Shown here: piece by piece, positions 9,406-17,765 of the stretch | Position numbering within the stretch: position 1 is the stretch's first letter | How the letters are laid out: the number at the start of each line of letters is the position of its first letter | DNA from: Ruegeria arenilitoris | GTDB taxonomy: Bacteria; Pseudomonadota; Alphaproteobacteria; Rhodobacterales; Rhodobacteraceae | Direction: 5' to 3' | Length of the DNA: 64,000 bases | Assembly: GCF_013032445.1 (NCBI RefSeq) | Contig: NZ_WQCA01000008.1 | Coordinates: 186,001 to 250,000, forward strand | Position numbers and translations under genes: made by a program | The notes under the pieces: model-generated | What the model saw: only the letters and a program-made list of their open reading frames with translations | Database searches by the model: none | What the model was told of the DNA's origin: nothing

Positions 9406-11109
9406 TCAGATTTCGTCAGCGAAATGTTTTATGACAAGGCGGATCGGGTTCGGAGCAGCCTGCCCCAGACCGCAGATCGAGGCGTCGCCCATGACCTGAC
9501 ACAGATCTTCCAGCAGATCAGTGTCCCACTTGTCGGCCTGCATCAGCTTCACCGCCTTTTCGCAGCCCGCCCGGCATGGCGTACACTGGCCGCAGCTTTC
9601 ATCCTCGAAGAAGCGCAGCATGTTCAGTGCCGCATCGCGGGCAGTATCCTGATCGGACAGAACCACAACCGCGGCAGAGCCGATGAAAGTTCCATGCGGT
9701 TGCAAGGTGTCGAAGTCCAGCGGGATATCATCCATCGACGCGGGCAGCAGGCCCGAGGACGGGCCACCCGGTTGATAGGCCTTGAAGGTCTGGCCTTCGG
9801 CCATACCACCAGCGGCCTCAATCACATCCAGAATGGTCGAACCGGCGGGCAACAGATATACACCCGGCTTCGCAACTCGGCCCGAGACCGAATAGCTGCG
9901 CAGGCCCTTACGACCGTTCTTTTCAGTGCTGTTCAGGCACTCTGGCCCCTCGCGGCAAACTTTAGTGACCCAATACAGCGTCTCGACATTGTGCACCAAG
10001 GTCGGACGGTTAAAGACCCCAACCTGCGCCACGAACGGAGGACGGTGACGCGGCAGGCCTTTCTTGCCTTCGATCGACTCGATCATCGCGGATTCTTCAC
10101 CGCAGATGTAAGCACCAGCACCCCGGCGCAAGTCGATGTAACCCGGCTCAACAATCCCGGCCTCTTCCAGCGCGGCGATCTCGCGGCGCAGAATCTCCAG
10201 AACCGCCGGGTATTCGTCACGCATGTAGATAAAGCAGGTCTCGGCCTCGACAGCCCAGCCCGCGATCAACATGCCTTCGAGGAACACATGCGGCGTGCGC
10301 TCCAGATAGTAACGGTCTTTGAATGTGCCGGGCTCGCCTTCATCCCCGTTCACGGCCAGATAGCGCGGACCTTCGTTCATACGAACAAAGCCCCATTTCT
10401 TGCCGGACGGGAAGCCAGCACCACCCAGACCGCGCAGGCCCGAGGACAGAACGTCTTCCTGAACCTTCTCCCAATCACCGCTTTCGCGCAGCTCTTTCAG
10501 CTTGGCGTAACCGCCATTTGCCTCATAAGCGGCAAAGGCTTCGTAGTCGGGCAGATGGGCGTGGGTGTCATTGGCAGCAATCGCGGCCTGCACCATTTCG
10601 GGGGTCGCATGGTCGATATGGTTGTGACCAATCTCAAGCACAGGAGAGGTATCGCAGCGGCCCATGCACGGCGCGCGAACAACACGAACCTCAGCAGGGT
10701 CCAAACCATCTTCCAGCGCTTTTTGCAGCTGCTGGGCACCGGCCATTTCACAGGACAGAGAATCACAAACCCGGATAGTCAACGCCGGAGGAGGCGTCTC
10801 GCCTTCTTTCACCACATCGAAATGTGCGTAGAAGGTTGCGGTTTCGTAAATCTCAGCCTGACCGATCCGCATCTCGACCGCCAGCGCGGCGATGTGATCA
10901 GCGCTGATATGGCCGTGTTCGTCCTGAATCAAATGCAGGAATTCGATCAGCAGATCGCGGCGGCGCGGGCGGTCGCCCAGCAGGCGATGAATCTCAGCCT
11001 GCGCTTCGTCCGTGAACTGACGGCCTTTGGGCGTGTGCCGCCCTTTGCCTTTACCTGACTTCCAGACGCCCTTTGGCGCGCCTGATGGCTTGGTGTCTAA
11101 TGGTGCCAT
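9406..11109 (-). CDS. formate dehydrogenase NuoE/NuoF-like fused diaphorase subunit
   Basis: A 567-residue fusion of the two electron-output subunits (FdsG and FdsB types). Residues about 40-180 are NuoE-like with a thioredoxin-fold [2Fe-2S] site: CDSLSCEMAG and, later, CMGRC. From about residue 210 it is NuoF-like: the FMN/NADH-binding glycine-rich segment GLRGLGGAGFPSGKKW, then GAYICGEESAMIESIEG, and the 4Fe-4S motif ESCGQCTPCRAGC near residue 500. It passes electrons from the alpha subunit to NAD+ in the cytoplasm. It is the first gene of the operon, in the same direction as the LysR gene upstream. The fusion is intact, with no frameshift. A short basic Gly/Lys-rich head precedes the NuoE domain. 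Confidence 0.92.
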   Translation of the reverse strand: MAPLDTKPSGAPKGVWKSGKGKGRHTPKGRQFTDEAQAEIHRLLGDRPRRRDLLIEFLHLIQDEHGHISADHIAALAVEMRIGQAEIYETATFYAHFDVVKEGETPPPALTIRVCDSLSCEMAGAQQLQKALEDGLDPAEVRVVRAPCMGRCDTSPVLEIGHNHIDHATPEMVQAAIAANDTHAHLPDYEAFAAYEANGGYAKLKELRESGDWEKVQEDVLSSGLRGLGGAGFPSGKKWGFVRMNEGPRYLAVNGDEGEPGTFKDRYYLERTPHVFLEGMLIAGWAVEAETCFIYMRDEYPAVLEILRREIAALEEAGIVEPGYIDLRRGAGAYICGEESAMIESIEGKKGLPRHRPPFVAQVGVFNRPTLVHNVETLYWVTKVCREGPECLNSTEKNGRKGLRSYSVSGRVAKPGVYLLPAGSTILDVIEAAGGMAEGQTFKAYQPGGPSSGLLPASMDDIPLDFDTLQPHGTFIGSAAVVVLSDQDTARDAALNMLRFFEDESCGQCTPCRAGCEKAVKLMQADKWDTDLLEDLCQVMGDASICGLGQAAPNPIRLVIKHFADEI

Positions 11110-11164
11110 GATGCCCTCCGATTGAGGCTCCGTGTCTCATCAGAATAACATATCGTCAAATCGC

Positions 11165-11184
11165 TTATCGCAATCGCACGATAA
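11165..11184. promoter_or_regulatory. inverted repeat, candidate LysR-type operator
   Basis: TTATCG and CGATAA form a perfect six-base inverted repeat with an eight-base spacer. It sits in the 85-base gap between the LysR gene and the first formate dehydrogenase gene. Further TATCG and TTATC words nearby (11153 and 11191) suggest more than one site. The T...A palindrome form suits LysR-type regulators. Binding is inferred. Confidence 0.45.
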
Positions 11185-11194
11185 CGACACCTTA

Positions 11195-12076
11195 TCACCG
11201 CAAAGACGTCACCACCGCCCGCAACGCCTCGACCGTGGGCAGTTCCGGATCACGGGATAGGGTCGCCAGACAAATCGGTTTACTGACAACGGGATCGACC
11301 AGTGGCAGCACCTTTGTTCCCTTCAAATCACCCAGCGCGCGGACCAAAACGCGCGGAACCACGGTGGCCGCCAGCCCTTCGCGCGCCATGACCATTGAGG
11401 CAGTGAAACCGCTGGTTTCTGCAACAACCTGCGGGTGCAGTCCCTGGTCTGCAAAAATCCGTTCCAAAATGCGCCGGTTTTGCATCTGTGGCTCTAACAG
11501 GCTGAGCGGGAATTCGGCCACCTGCGCCCATGGGATCGGGCCGGTCTCATTGGTCATGTGCGACGGGACCAGCAGCACATAGGTCTCTTCGTACAAAGGC
11601 TGCACCTGCCGCAGATCGGTGCCGATACTGTCGCCATAGGTGATACCCGCATCCAGACTGCCTTCGTCCAACCGGTGCTGGATCGCGGTGGCCGACATGG
11701 TTTCAATCCGTGTGACAATGCGAGGGTGCGCTTGCCGAAGGCGTTTGGTCAGACGCCCGGTGAACGCAATCGCCGTTGGAATCACGCCCAGTATCAGCGT
11801 GCCGATGATCTCGCCCTTGATGGCCAGCACCTGTTGTTCCAGCGCCTTGGCATCATCGAGGATACGCCGCGCCCGCTGGACGATCATTTCACCCTCTTCT
11901 GTAAGACCTTGAAACCGATTGGCACGGCGGACAATGGAAACACCCAGCCGATCCTCGAGGTTGCGGATGCGCATAGAGAACGCAGGCTGCGAAATCCCGC
12001 ATTCCTCAGCCGCCTTGGCAAAGTGCCGATGCCGCGCCAACGCGCTGAGCAGTTGAAGGTCGCGGATTTCGATCAT
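11195..12076 (-). CDS. LysR-family transcriptional regulator, likely of formate dehydrogenase
   Basis: A 293-residue LysR-type regulator. The N-terminal winged helix-turn-helix is typical (residues about 1-60, FAKAAEECGISQPAFSMRIRNLEDRLG). The coiled linker and periplasmic-binding-protein-like effector domain follow (GTLILGVIPTAIAF from about residue 93). It lies immediately upstream of the formate dehydrogenase genes in the same orientation, with an inverted repeat in the gap, so control of that operon is the natural inference (the role of FdsR in other bacteria). LysR genes are more often divergent from their targets; here it could also be co-transcribed. The effector is unknown. Formate or an oxidant are possible. 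Confidence 0.88.
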   Translation of the reverse strand: MIEIRDLQLLSALARHRHFAKAAEECGISQPAFSMRIRNLEDRLGVSIVRRANRFQGLTEEGEMIVQRARRILDDAKALEQQVLAIKGEIIGTLILGVIPTAIAFTGRLTKRLRQAHPRIVTRIETMSATAIQHRLDEGSLDAGITYGDSIGTDLRQVQPLYEETYVLLVPSHMTNETGPIPWAQVAEFPLSLLEPQMQNRRILERIFADQGLHPQVVAETSGFTASMVMAREGLAATVVPRVLVRALGDLKGTKVLPLVDPVVSKPICLATLSRDPELPTVEALRAVVTSLR

Positions 12077-12142
12077 TTGGGGCCTCGGGGCTGCGGATAA
12101 GACAGGATAACCTGCTCATCCCGCAGGAAAAGCCCCAAACAA

Positions 12143-13240
12143 TCAGGTATTAAACAAGAAGTGCATCACATCGCCGTCCTTGACGATGTAGCCCTTGCCC
12201 TCAGCCCGCATCTTGCCCGCCTCTTTGGCACCCTGTTCACCATTGGCGGATACATAGTCGTCATAAGCGATGGTTTCGGCGCGGATGAAGCCTTTTTCGA
12301 AATCACCGTGGATCACGCCAGCCGCCTGCGGCGCGGCGGTACCCGTACGGATGGTCCAAGCACGGGCCTCTTTCGGGCCAACGGTGAAATAGGTTTCCAA
12401 CTTGAGCAGGTCATAACCGGCGCGGATCAGGCGGTCGAGGCCGGGTTCTTCCAGACCCATTTCCTCAAGGAACATCTGTGCCTCTTCGTCTTCAAGCAGG
12501 CTAATCTCTTCTTCGATCTTGGCGCTGATGATGACATGCGCATTGCCTTGCGCTGCGGCCATCTCGGCAACCTTGGCTGAATATTCGTTGCCCTCGGCGG
12601 CTTCTTCCTCGGACACGTTGCAGACATAGAGCACCGGCTTGGTGGTCAGCAGTTGCAGCATCTTCCACGCTTTCGCATCCTCATCGGACACGTCAACCAG
12701 ACGCGCGGGTTTGCCATTTTCCAGCATCGCTTGCGCTTCGGCCAGCAGGCGATCCTGCTGCTGGGCTTCCTTGTCGTTGCCCTTCAGCTTGCGCACCAGA
12801 TTGGCGCGGCGCTTTTCGATGCTTTCCAGATCGGCCAGCATCAGTTCGGTTTCGATGGTGTCGGCATCAGCCACCGGATCGACACGGCCATCCACATGGG
12901 TCACGTCGCCATCTTCGAAACAGCGCAGCACATGGGCGATGGCGTCGGTCTCGCGAATGTTGGCCAGAAACTGGTTGCCCAGCCCCTCACCTTTCGAAGC
13001 CCCCTTCACCAGACCGGCGATATCCACGAAGGTCATCCGCGTGGGGATGATCTGTTTCGAACTGGCAATTGCCGCCAGTTTGTCCAGGCGATCATCAGGA
13101 ACGGCAACATCGCCCACGTTGGGTTCAATCGTGCAGAACGGGAAATTCGCCGCCTGCGCGGCTGCGGTCTTGGTCAACGCATTGAAGAGGGTCGACTTGC
13201 CCACGTTCGGCAAACCCACGATTCCCATTTTAAAGCCCAT
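12143..13240 (-). CDS. ychF: YchF/OLA1-type redox-regulated ATPase
   Basis: A 365-residue Obg-related P-loop protein of full family length. The Walker A is GLPNVGKST near residues 8-16. The switch region [12 protein letters not shown] follows. The G4-like position is NVSEE instead of NKxD, the change that makes this family bind ATP. A C-terminal TGS domain ends in [18 protein letters not shown]. YchF associates with ribosomes and modulates translation and oxidative-stress responses. It is a single gene, divergent from the lipid A deacylase-like gene and separated from it by about 200 bases of promoter sequence. Confidence is very high. Confidence 0.97.
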   Translation of the reverse strand: MGFKMGIVGLPNVGKSTLFNALTKTAAAQAANFPFCTIEPNVGDVAVPDDRLDKLAAIASSKQIIPTRMTFVDIAGLVKGASKGEGLGNQFLANIRETDAIAHVLRCFEDGDVTHVDGRVDPVADADTIETELMLADLESIEKRRANLVRKLKGNDKEAQQQDRLLAEAQAMLENGKPARLVDVSDEDAKAWKMLQLLTTKPVLYVCNVSEEEAAEGNEYSAKVAEMAAAQGNAHVIISAKIEEEISLLEDEEAQMFLEEMGLEEPGLDRLIRAGYDLLKLETYFTVGPKEARAWTIRTGTAAPQAAGVIHGDFEKGFIRAETIAYDDYVSANGEQGAKEAGKMRAEGKGYIVKDGDVMHFLFNT

Positions 13241-13439
13241 GACGGTCTCCTGATGTCATTCGAGGGGTGCTTCTATGCAGGTCCGGGTCAATGCGCAAGT
13301 CAGACCGCGTCAAGCCCGGCCAAGTCCAAATTGCAACATCACGGAAATGTTCACCCCTTGCCAGCTTGCCCGAATTCGAAACACCACTCTAAGATCGGCA
13401 AATAGAACGATGCGAACAAACAATAAGTGAATAGTAGGT

Positions 13440-13925
13440 ATGAAGAGTCTTATTACAGCATTTGCGCTGCTGCTGGCCACCCAGACAGCGCAAGCCCAAT
13501 CCCTTGTATTTGGCGCCGGGTACTCAGATTTCTCCGACAGCGCAGCAGATGACGAAGCCGTATTCGCGCTCGAATACCAGCACCGCCCGTTTTACGAAGC
13601 AACACGCTTTTCCGCCACGTGGGGCGGTGCCCTGACCGTGGATACGGCAAGCGACGTTCATATCGGCATCGGCTTGATCGGCTTCTACACCTTCGCCGAC
13701 CGCTGGTTTGTCGAAGGTAGTGTCATGCCGGGATACTTTTCCGAAGGTGACGACCTGAACGATCTTGGCGGCGAATTCCAGATCCGGAGCCTTTTGGGTG
13801 TGGGGTACACTCTGGAAAGTGGTAACAAGATATCCTTTGCCATCACCCACAAGTCCAACGCCAGCACGCATGACGATAACCCCGGCGTCAACTCGGCCCT
13901 GCTGCGATACCACTACCAGTTTTGA
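13440..13925 (+). CDS. PagL-like lipid A 3-O-deacylase (acyloxyacyl hydrolase)
   Basis: A 161-residue secreted outer-membrane barrel with a signal peptide (residues 1-19, ending AQAQS). It has about eight short beta-strands, and the C-terminal RYHYQF ends in an aromatic residue. The pair ITHKSNAS near residues 139-146 matches the PagL His-x-Ser catalytic motif (H-x-S-N). The third PagL residue, a Glu, is not obvious after it. PagL removes the 3-linked acyl chain of lipid A in the outer membrane, which softens immune recognition and alters permeability. The gene stands alone between ychF and trpA. The family call rests on the motif and size; catalytic activity is inferred. Confidence 0.75.
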   Translation: MKSLITAFALLLATQTAQAQSLVFGAGYSDFSDSAADDEAVFALEYQHRPFYEATRFSATWGGALTVDTASDVHIGIGLIGFYTFADRWFVEGSVMPGYFSEGDDLNDLGGEFQIRSLLGVGYTLESGNKISFAITHKSNASTHDDNPGVNSALLRYHYQF

Positions 13926-14003
13926 GGCAATCTGACCCGGCGGGATTGATTTCCGGGCAAAGTTTCTGCACATCAGGTTCAACTCTGAATGCAAGGACTG
14001 CAG

Positions 14004-14795
14004 ATGACCCGTATTGACGCCAAGTTCGCCGCCCTGAAGGCCGAAGGGAAAAAGGCCTTTGTCGCATATATCATGGCAGGCGACCCCGATTTCGACACGT
14101 CGCTTGAGATTGTGAAAGGCCTGCCCGGAGCCGGAGTCGACGTGATCGAACTGGGTCTGCCCTTTACCGATCCCATGGCGGATGGCCCGACCATTCAGGC
14201 CGCGGGTCAACGGGCGCTGGACGGGGGCATGACCCTGCAGCGCACGCTGGATCTGGCGCGTGCGTTCCGCGAAACCGACGACACGACGCCCATTGTGCTG
14301 ATGGGCTACTACAACCCAATCTACAGCCGGGGCGTGGACAAGTTTCTGGCTGATGCCCAAGCCGCGGGTATCGACGGCCTGATCGTCGTGGACCTGCCGC
14401 CGGAAGAAGACGAAGAGCTGTGCCTGCCCGCTCAGGCGGCCGGTCTGAACTTCATCCGTCTGGCGACCCCAACCACCGACGACAAACGCCTGCCCCGCGT
14501 GCTGCAGAACACTTCGGGCTTTGTGTATTATGTCTCGATCACCGGCATCACCGGCGCGGCCGAGGCGCAGGCCACGAATGTCGGCCCGGAAGTCGCCCGG
14601 ATCAAATCCGCAACTGACCTGCCGGTGATCGTGGGCTTTGGCATCAATACGCCCGAGAAATCCAAAGGCATCGCCAGCGTCGCCGATGGTGCCGTGGTCG
14701 GTTCGGCCATTGTCAGCCAGATCGCGGAGGGCAAACCCGTGGCCGAGGTTTTGGACTTTGTGAAAACGCTGGCTGACGGCGCGCATTCTGCCTGA
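14004..14795 (+). CDS. trpA: tryptophan synthase alpha chain
   Basis: A 263-residue TIM-barrel TrpA that cleaves indole-3-glycerol phosphate to indole. The catalytic residues are visible: Glu in [16 protein letters not shown] and the Asp of the same segment. The phosphate-binding [13 protein letters not shown] lies near the end. The start at 14004 is preferred because AAGGA lies about seven bases upstream; an in-frame ATG at 13989 adds five residues and has no such site. The gene is alone on the plus strand with its own terminator. trpB and trpF lie about 6.5 kb away on the opposite strand, so the alpha and beta subunits are not co-transcribed here. Confidence 0.96.
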   Translation: MTRIDAKFAALKAEGKKAFVAYIMAGDPDFDTSLEIVKGLPGAGVDVIELGLPFTDPMADGPTIQAAGQRALDGGMTLQRTLDLARAFRETDDTTPIVLMGYYNPIYSRGVDKFLADAQAAGIDGLIVVDLPPEEDEELCLPAQAAGLNFIRLATPTTDDKRLPRVLQNTSGFVYYVSITGITGAAEAQATNVGPEVARIKSATDLPVIVGFGINTPEKSKGIASVADGAVVGSAIVSQIAEGKPVAEVLDFVKTLADGAHSA

Positions 14796-14820
14796 TCGTT
14801 CAGCGCGCTATCCATCCAAA

Positions 14821-14857
14821 AAAACCGCAGCAAGCGACTGGCCTGCTGCGGTTTTTT
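14821..14857 (+). terminator. Rho-independent terminator after trpA
   Basis: A twelve-base perfect stem (14821-14832 with 14844-14855) has an 11-base loop and a six-T tract. It lies 25 bases after the trpA stop. The A-tract on the left side could let it act on minus-strand transcripts too. Confidence 0.93.
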
Positions 14858-14932
14858 CTTGTTCGCAACCAATTGCGCCAACCCGATTGCCCCAGTAGAA
14901 ATATCTGACCACTCAACCAAAGGCACGGCCCC

Positions 14933-16099
14933 ATGCCCGTAATCACCACTATCGAAGACCTGCGACGCATCTATGAACGCCGGGTGCCGCGGATGTTCTA
15001 CGACTATGCCGAAAGCGGCAGTTGGACCGAACAGACCTTCCGCGACAACAGCTCGGATTTCTCGGATATCCGCCTGCGCCAGCGTGTTGCGGTGGACATG
15101 GACGGGCGCTCGACTGCTTCGCAGATGATCGGAGAGGACGTCGCGATGCCGGTCGCGTTGGCCCCGGTCGGGCTGACGGGCATGCAGCACGCGGATGGAG
15201 AGATGAAGGCCGCCAAAGCTGCCGAAGAGTTTGGGGTGCCCTTTACCCTGTCGACCATGTCGATCAACTCGATCGAGGATGTGGCCGAGCACACCACGAA
15301 GCCCTTCTGGTTTCAGCTTTATACGATGAAGGATCAGGACTATGTCAGCCGGCTGATCCAACGCGCCAAGGATGCAAAATGTTCGGCCCTTGTGATCACG
15401 CTGGACCTGCAGATTCTGGGCCAACGCCACAAGGACCTGAAAAACGGCCTGTCCGCACCTCCAAAACTGACGGCAAAAACCATCGCAAACCTTGCGACCA
15501 AATGGGCGTGGGGCATCGAAATGCTGAGCGCAAAGCGCCGCGAATTCGGAAACATCGTTGGTCATGTCGAGGGCATCTCGGACGCTTCCTCTCTGGGCGC
15601 GTGGACTGCTGAGCAATTTGATCCCAGCCTCGACTGGAGCAAGGTCGAAAAGCTGATGGAACAATGGGGCGGCAAGGTCATCCTCAAAGGCATTCTGGAT
15701 GTCGAAGACGCCAAGATGGCCGCAAAGCTGGGGGCTGATGCCATCGTCGTGTCGAACCATGGCGGGCGGCAGTTGGACGGTGCGCTTAGCTCGATCCGTA
15801 TGCTGCCGCAGATCATGGACGCGGTCGGCGGGGATATCGAGGTTCATCTGGATAGCGGCATCCGGTCTGGTCAGGACATTCTGAAAGCCGTCGCTCTCGG
15901 GGCCAAAGGCACCTATATCGGCCGCGCTTTTGTCTATGGGCTGGGTGCGATGGGGCAGAAAGGTGTCACAACGGCGCTGGAAGTCATCCAGAAGGAACTG
16001 GACACCACGATGGCCCTGTGCGGCGAGCGCAACGTTGGCGATCTGGGACGGCACAATCTGCTTATCCCCGCAGATTTCGGTGGCCGCTGGCAGGAGTGA
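14933..16099 (+). CDS. lldD: FMN-dependent alpha-hydroxy-acid dehydrogenase (L-lactate dehydrogenase type)
   Basis: A 388-residue flavoenzyme of the LldD/glycolate oxidase family that oxidises L-lactate or a related 2-hydroxy acid and passes electrons to the respiratory chain. The FMN and substrate residues are present: Tyr in FYDYAESGSWTE, LAPVGLTGM, the WFQLY segment, a Lys in VILKGIL, and the active-site SNHGGRQLDG. HLDSGIRSGQDILKA and GRAFVYG follow. The length matches the family. LldD, mandelate dehydrogenase and glycolate oxidase share these residues, so lactate is the likely but not proved substrate. The gene is monocistronic between two terminator-like structures. Confidence 0.85.
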   Translation: MPVITTIEDLRRIYERRVPRMFYDYAESGSWTEQTFRDNSSDFSDIRLRQRVAVDMDGRSTASQMIGEDVAMPVALAPVGLTGMQHADGEMKAAKAAEEFGVPFTLSTMSINSIEDVAEHTTKPFWFQLYTMKDQDYVSRLIQRAKDAKCSALVITLDLQILGQRHKDLKNGLSAPPKLTAKTIANLATKWAWGIEMLSAKRREFGNIVGHVEGISDASSLGAWTAEQFDPSLDWSKVEKLMEQWGGKVILKGILDVEDAKMAAKLGADAIVVSNHGGRQLDGALSSIRMLPQIMDAVGGDIEVHLDSGIRSGQDILKAVALGAKGTYIGRAFVYGLGAMGQKGVTTALEVIQKELDTTMALCGERNVGDLGRHNLLIPADFGGRWQE

Positions 16100-16100
16100 T

Positions 16101-16124
16101 TTGACCTTTGAAATAAAAGGTCAA
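16101..16124. promoter_or_regulatory. perfect nine-base inverted repeat between lldD and rplY
   Basis: TTGACCTTT, a six-base spacer (GAAATA) and AAAGGTCAA begin two bases after the lldD stop. There is no T-run on the plus side, so it is a poor terminator. The left arm also contains TTGACC, close to a -35 consensus for the rplY promoter. It could be a weak terminator or an operator. Confidence 0.4.
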
Positions 16125-16221
16125 AAAACCCTTTCCAAACCCAATGAATCAAGCTAAGGACGCGGCTTCACGCGGGCATACAGCCTTGGAGGATGCCCGC
16201 CCTAACATTTGGAGATATATC

Positions 16222-16875
16222 ATGGCTGGTGAGATTCCTGATCTCGTAGCTCTGGAACGGACGGGGACAGGCAAGGGCGCCGCTCGTCAAGCACGCCGCG
16301 ACGGCATGGTTCCGGGCATTGTTTTTGGTGGTGACAAAGAGCCGCTGCCGATCCAGATCCCGTTCAACGTCCTGTTCAAGAGCCTGAAAGCAGGCCGGTT
16401 CAAGTCCACCCTGTGGAACCTGAAGGTCGAAGGCCACGAAGACGTTCGCGTCATCTGCCGCGACGTTCAGCGTGACGTCGTCAAAGACCTGCCGACCCAC
16501 CTGGACCTGATGCGCCTGCGCCGGACCACCAAGATCGCGCTGTACATCCCGGTTGAGTTCATCAACGAAGAAGAAGCACCCGGCATCAAGAAGGGCGGCG
16601 TTCTGACCGTTGTTCGTCCGGAAGTCGAACTGATGTGCACCGCCGGTGACATTCCTGAGAAGATCACTGTTGATCTGACCGGTCTGAACATCAACGACGT
16701 TGTGACCATCTCGTCCGTTGATCTGCCCACAGGCACTAAACCGACCATCGACCGCGATTTCGTGATCGCGAACATCTCGGCACCGACCGGCCTGTCGTCC
16801 AGCGACGATGAGGAAGGTGAAGAAGTGGCCGCAGACGAAGTTGAAGTCGTCGGCCAGGAAGAAGCAGAAGAATAA
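16222..16875 (+). CDS. rplY: ribosomal protein bL25 (CTC form)
   Basis: A 217-residue bL25 of the long Ctc/TL5 type. It binds 5S rRNA in the large ribosomal subunit. The N-terminal L25 domain (residues 1-90, [25 protein letters not shown]) is followed by the beta-rich TL5 C-terminal domain and a strongly acidic tail ([21 protein letters not shown]). The start at 16222 is chosen because GGAGA lies eight bases upstream and because the family begins there; the frame continues upstream without a ribosome site. A strong terminator follows, and pth lies just beyond, the common rplY-pth order. Confidence 0.95.
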   Translation: MAGEIPDLVALERTGTGKGAARQARRDGMVPGIVFGGDKEPLPIQIPFNVLFKSLKAGRFKSTLWNLKVEGHEDVRVICRDVQRDVVKDLPTHLDLMRLRRTTKIALYIPVEFINEEEAPGIKKGGVLTVVRPEVELMCTAGDIPEKITVDLTGLNINDVVTISSVDLPTGTKPTIDRDFVIANISAPTGLSSSDDEEGEEVAADEVEVVGQEEAEE

Positions 16876-16903
16876 GTCCGGACCCAACTATCCGGATATT
16901 GAG

Positions 16904-16930
16904 ACGGGGCCTCTAGCAGGCCCCGTTTTC
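16904..16930 (+). terminator. Rho-independent terminator after rplY
   Basis: ACGGGGCC / GGCCCCGT form an eight-base perfect stem with a seven-base loop, followed by TTTTCTTTT. It lies 28 bases after the rplY stop. Confidence 0.92.
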
Positions 16931-17002
16931 TTTTGACACCTAGGCTGGAAAACGGGTGGCATTCCGTGCCATCAACCACGTGCATCGCACAAGGACGAGA
17001 CT

Positions 17003-17683
17003 ATGAAACTGTTTGTCGGATTGGGGAACCCGGGATCGAAATACGCCCGCAACCGGCACAATATCGGCTTCATGGCCGTGGACCGGATCGCTGAAGATCA
17101 CGGTTTCGGCCCATGGAAATCCAAGTTTCAATCCGAGATTGCCGAGGGGCGTCTAGGCCGCGAGAAGGTCCTGCTGATCAAGCCGCAGACCTTCATGAAC
17201 CGCTCTGGTCAGTCGGTGGGCGAAGCGATGCGGTTCTACAAACTGGATTCGACCGATGTAACCGTCTTTCATGACGAGTTGGACCTTGCCCCCGGTAAAG
17301 TACGCGTCAAGGCGGGTGGTGGTCATGCTGGCCACAACGGATTGCGATCAATCCACGAACATATCAGCCCCGCCTATGACCGGGTGCGGCTGGGTATCGG
17401 GCATCCGGGACGGAAAGAGCTAGTTTCGCCGTATGTCCTGAGCGATTTTGCCAAAGCCGATGCCGACTGGCTTGATGAAGTTCTACGCGGTGTGTCAGGC
17501 GGCGCTGGATTTCTGGCCGATAGGGAAAGCGGCAAGTTCATGAATGCGGTCGCTCTGCGCACCGCGCCGCCGCGATCTTCGAAATCTCCGGCCAAAGAAA
17601 CGACACCCGCTGCCGCTCCTGCACCGGAACCCGAGGTCGATGAACGCTCGGCCATGCAAAAGCTGCTGGACAAGTTCAAGTAA
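17003..17683 (+). CDS. pth: peptidyl-tRNA hydrolase
   Basis: A 226-residue Pth that releases peptides from stalled peptidyl-tRNA. The conserved residues are visible: the N-terminal [22 protein letters not shown] with catalytic His, [20 protein letters not shown] with the catalytic Asp, and [13 protein letters not shown]. Beyond about residue 185 it carries a Pro/Ala-rich tail ([17 protein letters not shown]) and a terminal helix, which make it longer than the usual 190-200 residues. It follows rplY after a terminator, so it probably has its own promoter within the 70-base gap. Confidence 0.97.
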   Translation: MKLFVGLGNPGSKYARNRHNIGFMAVDRIAEDHGFGPWKSKFQSEIAEGRLGREKVLLIKPQTFMNRSGQSVGEAMRFYKLDSTDVTVFHDELDLAPGKVRVKAGGGHAGHNGLRSIHEHISPAYDRVRLGIGHPGRKELVSPYVLSDFAKADADWLDEVLRGVSGGAGFLADRESGKFMNAVALRTAPPRSSKSPAKETTPAAAPAPEPEVDERSAMQKLLDKFK

Positions 17684-17765
17684 GGCTGCTGACCTTGCCG
17701 TAACGTCCCAATTGCGGAACTGCGTCGGACGGGTTCCAATGTTGCGGGGATACGGGAGGCGATAG

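Noticed and set aside
9262-11058. 598-codon plus-strand frame opposite the formate dehydrogenase diaphorase gene
   Set aside because: Antisense shadow typical of GC-rich genes, rich in His, Gln and Arg; no domain.
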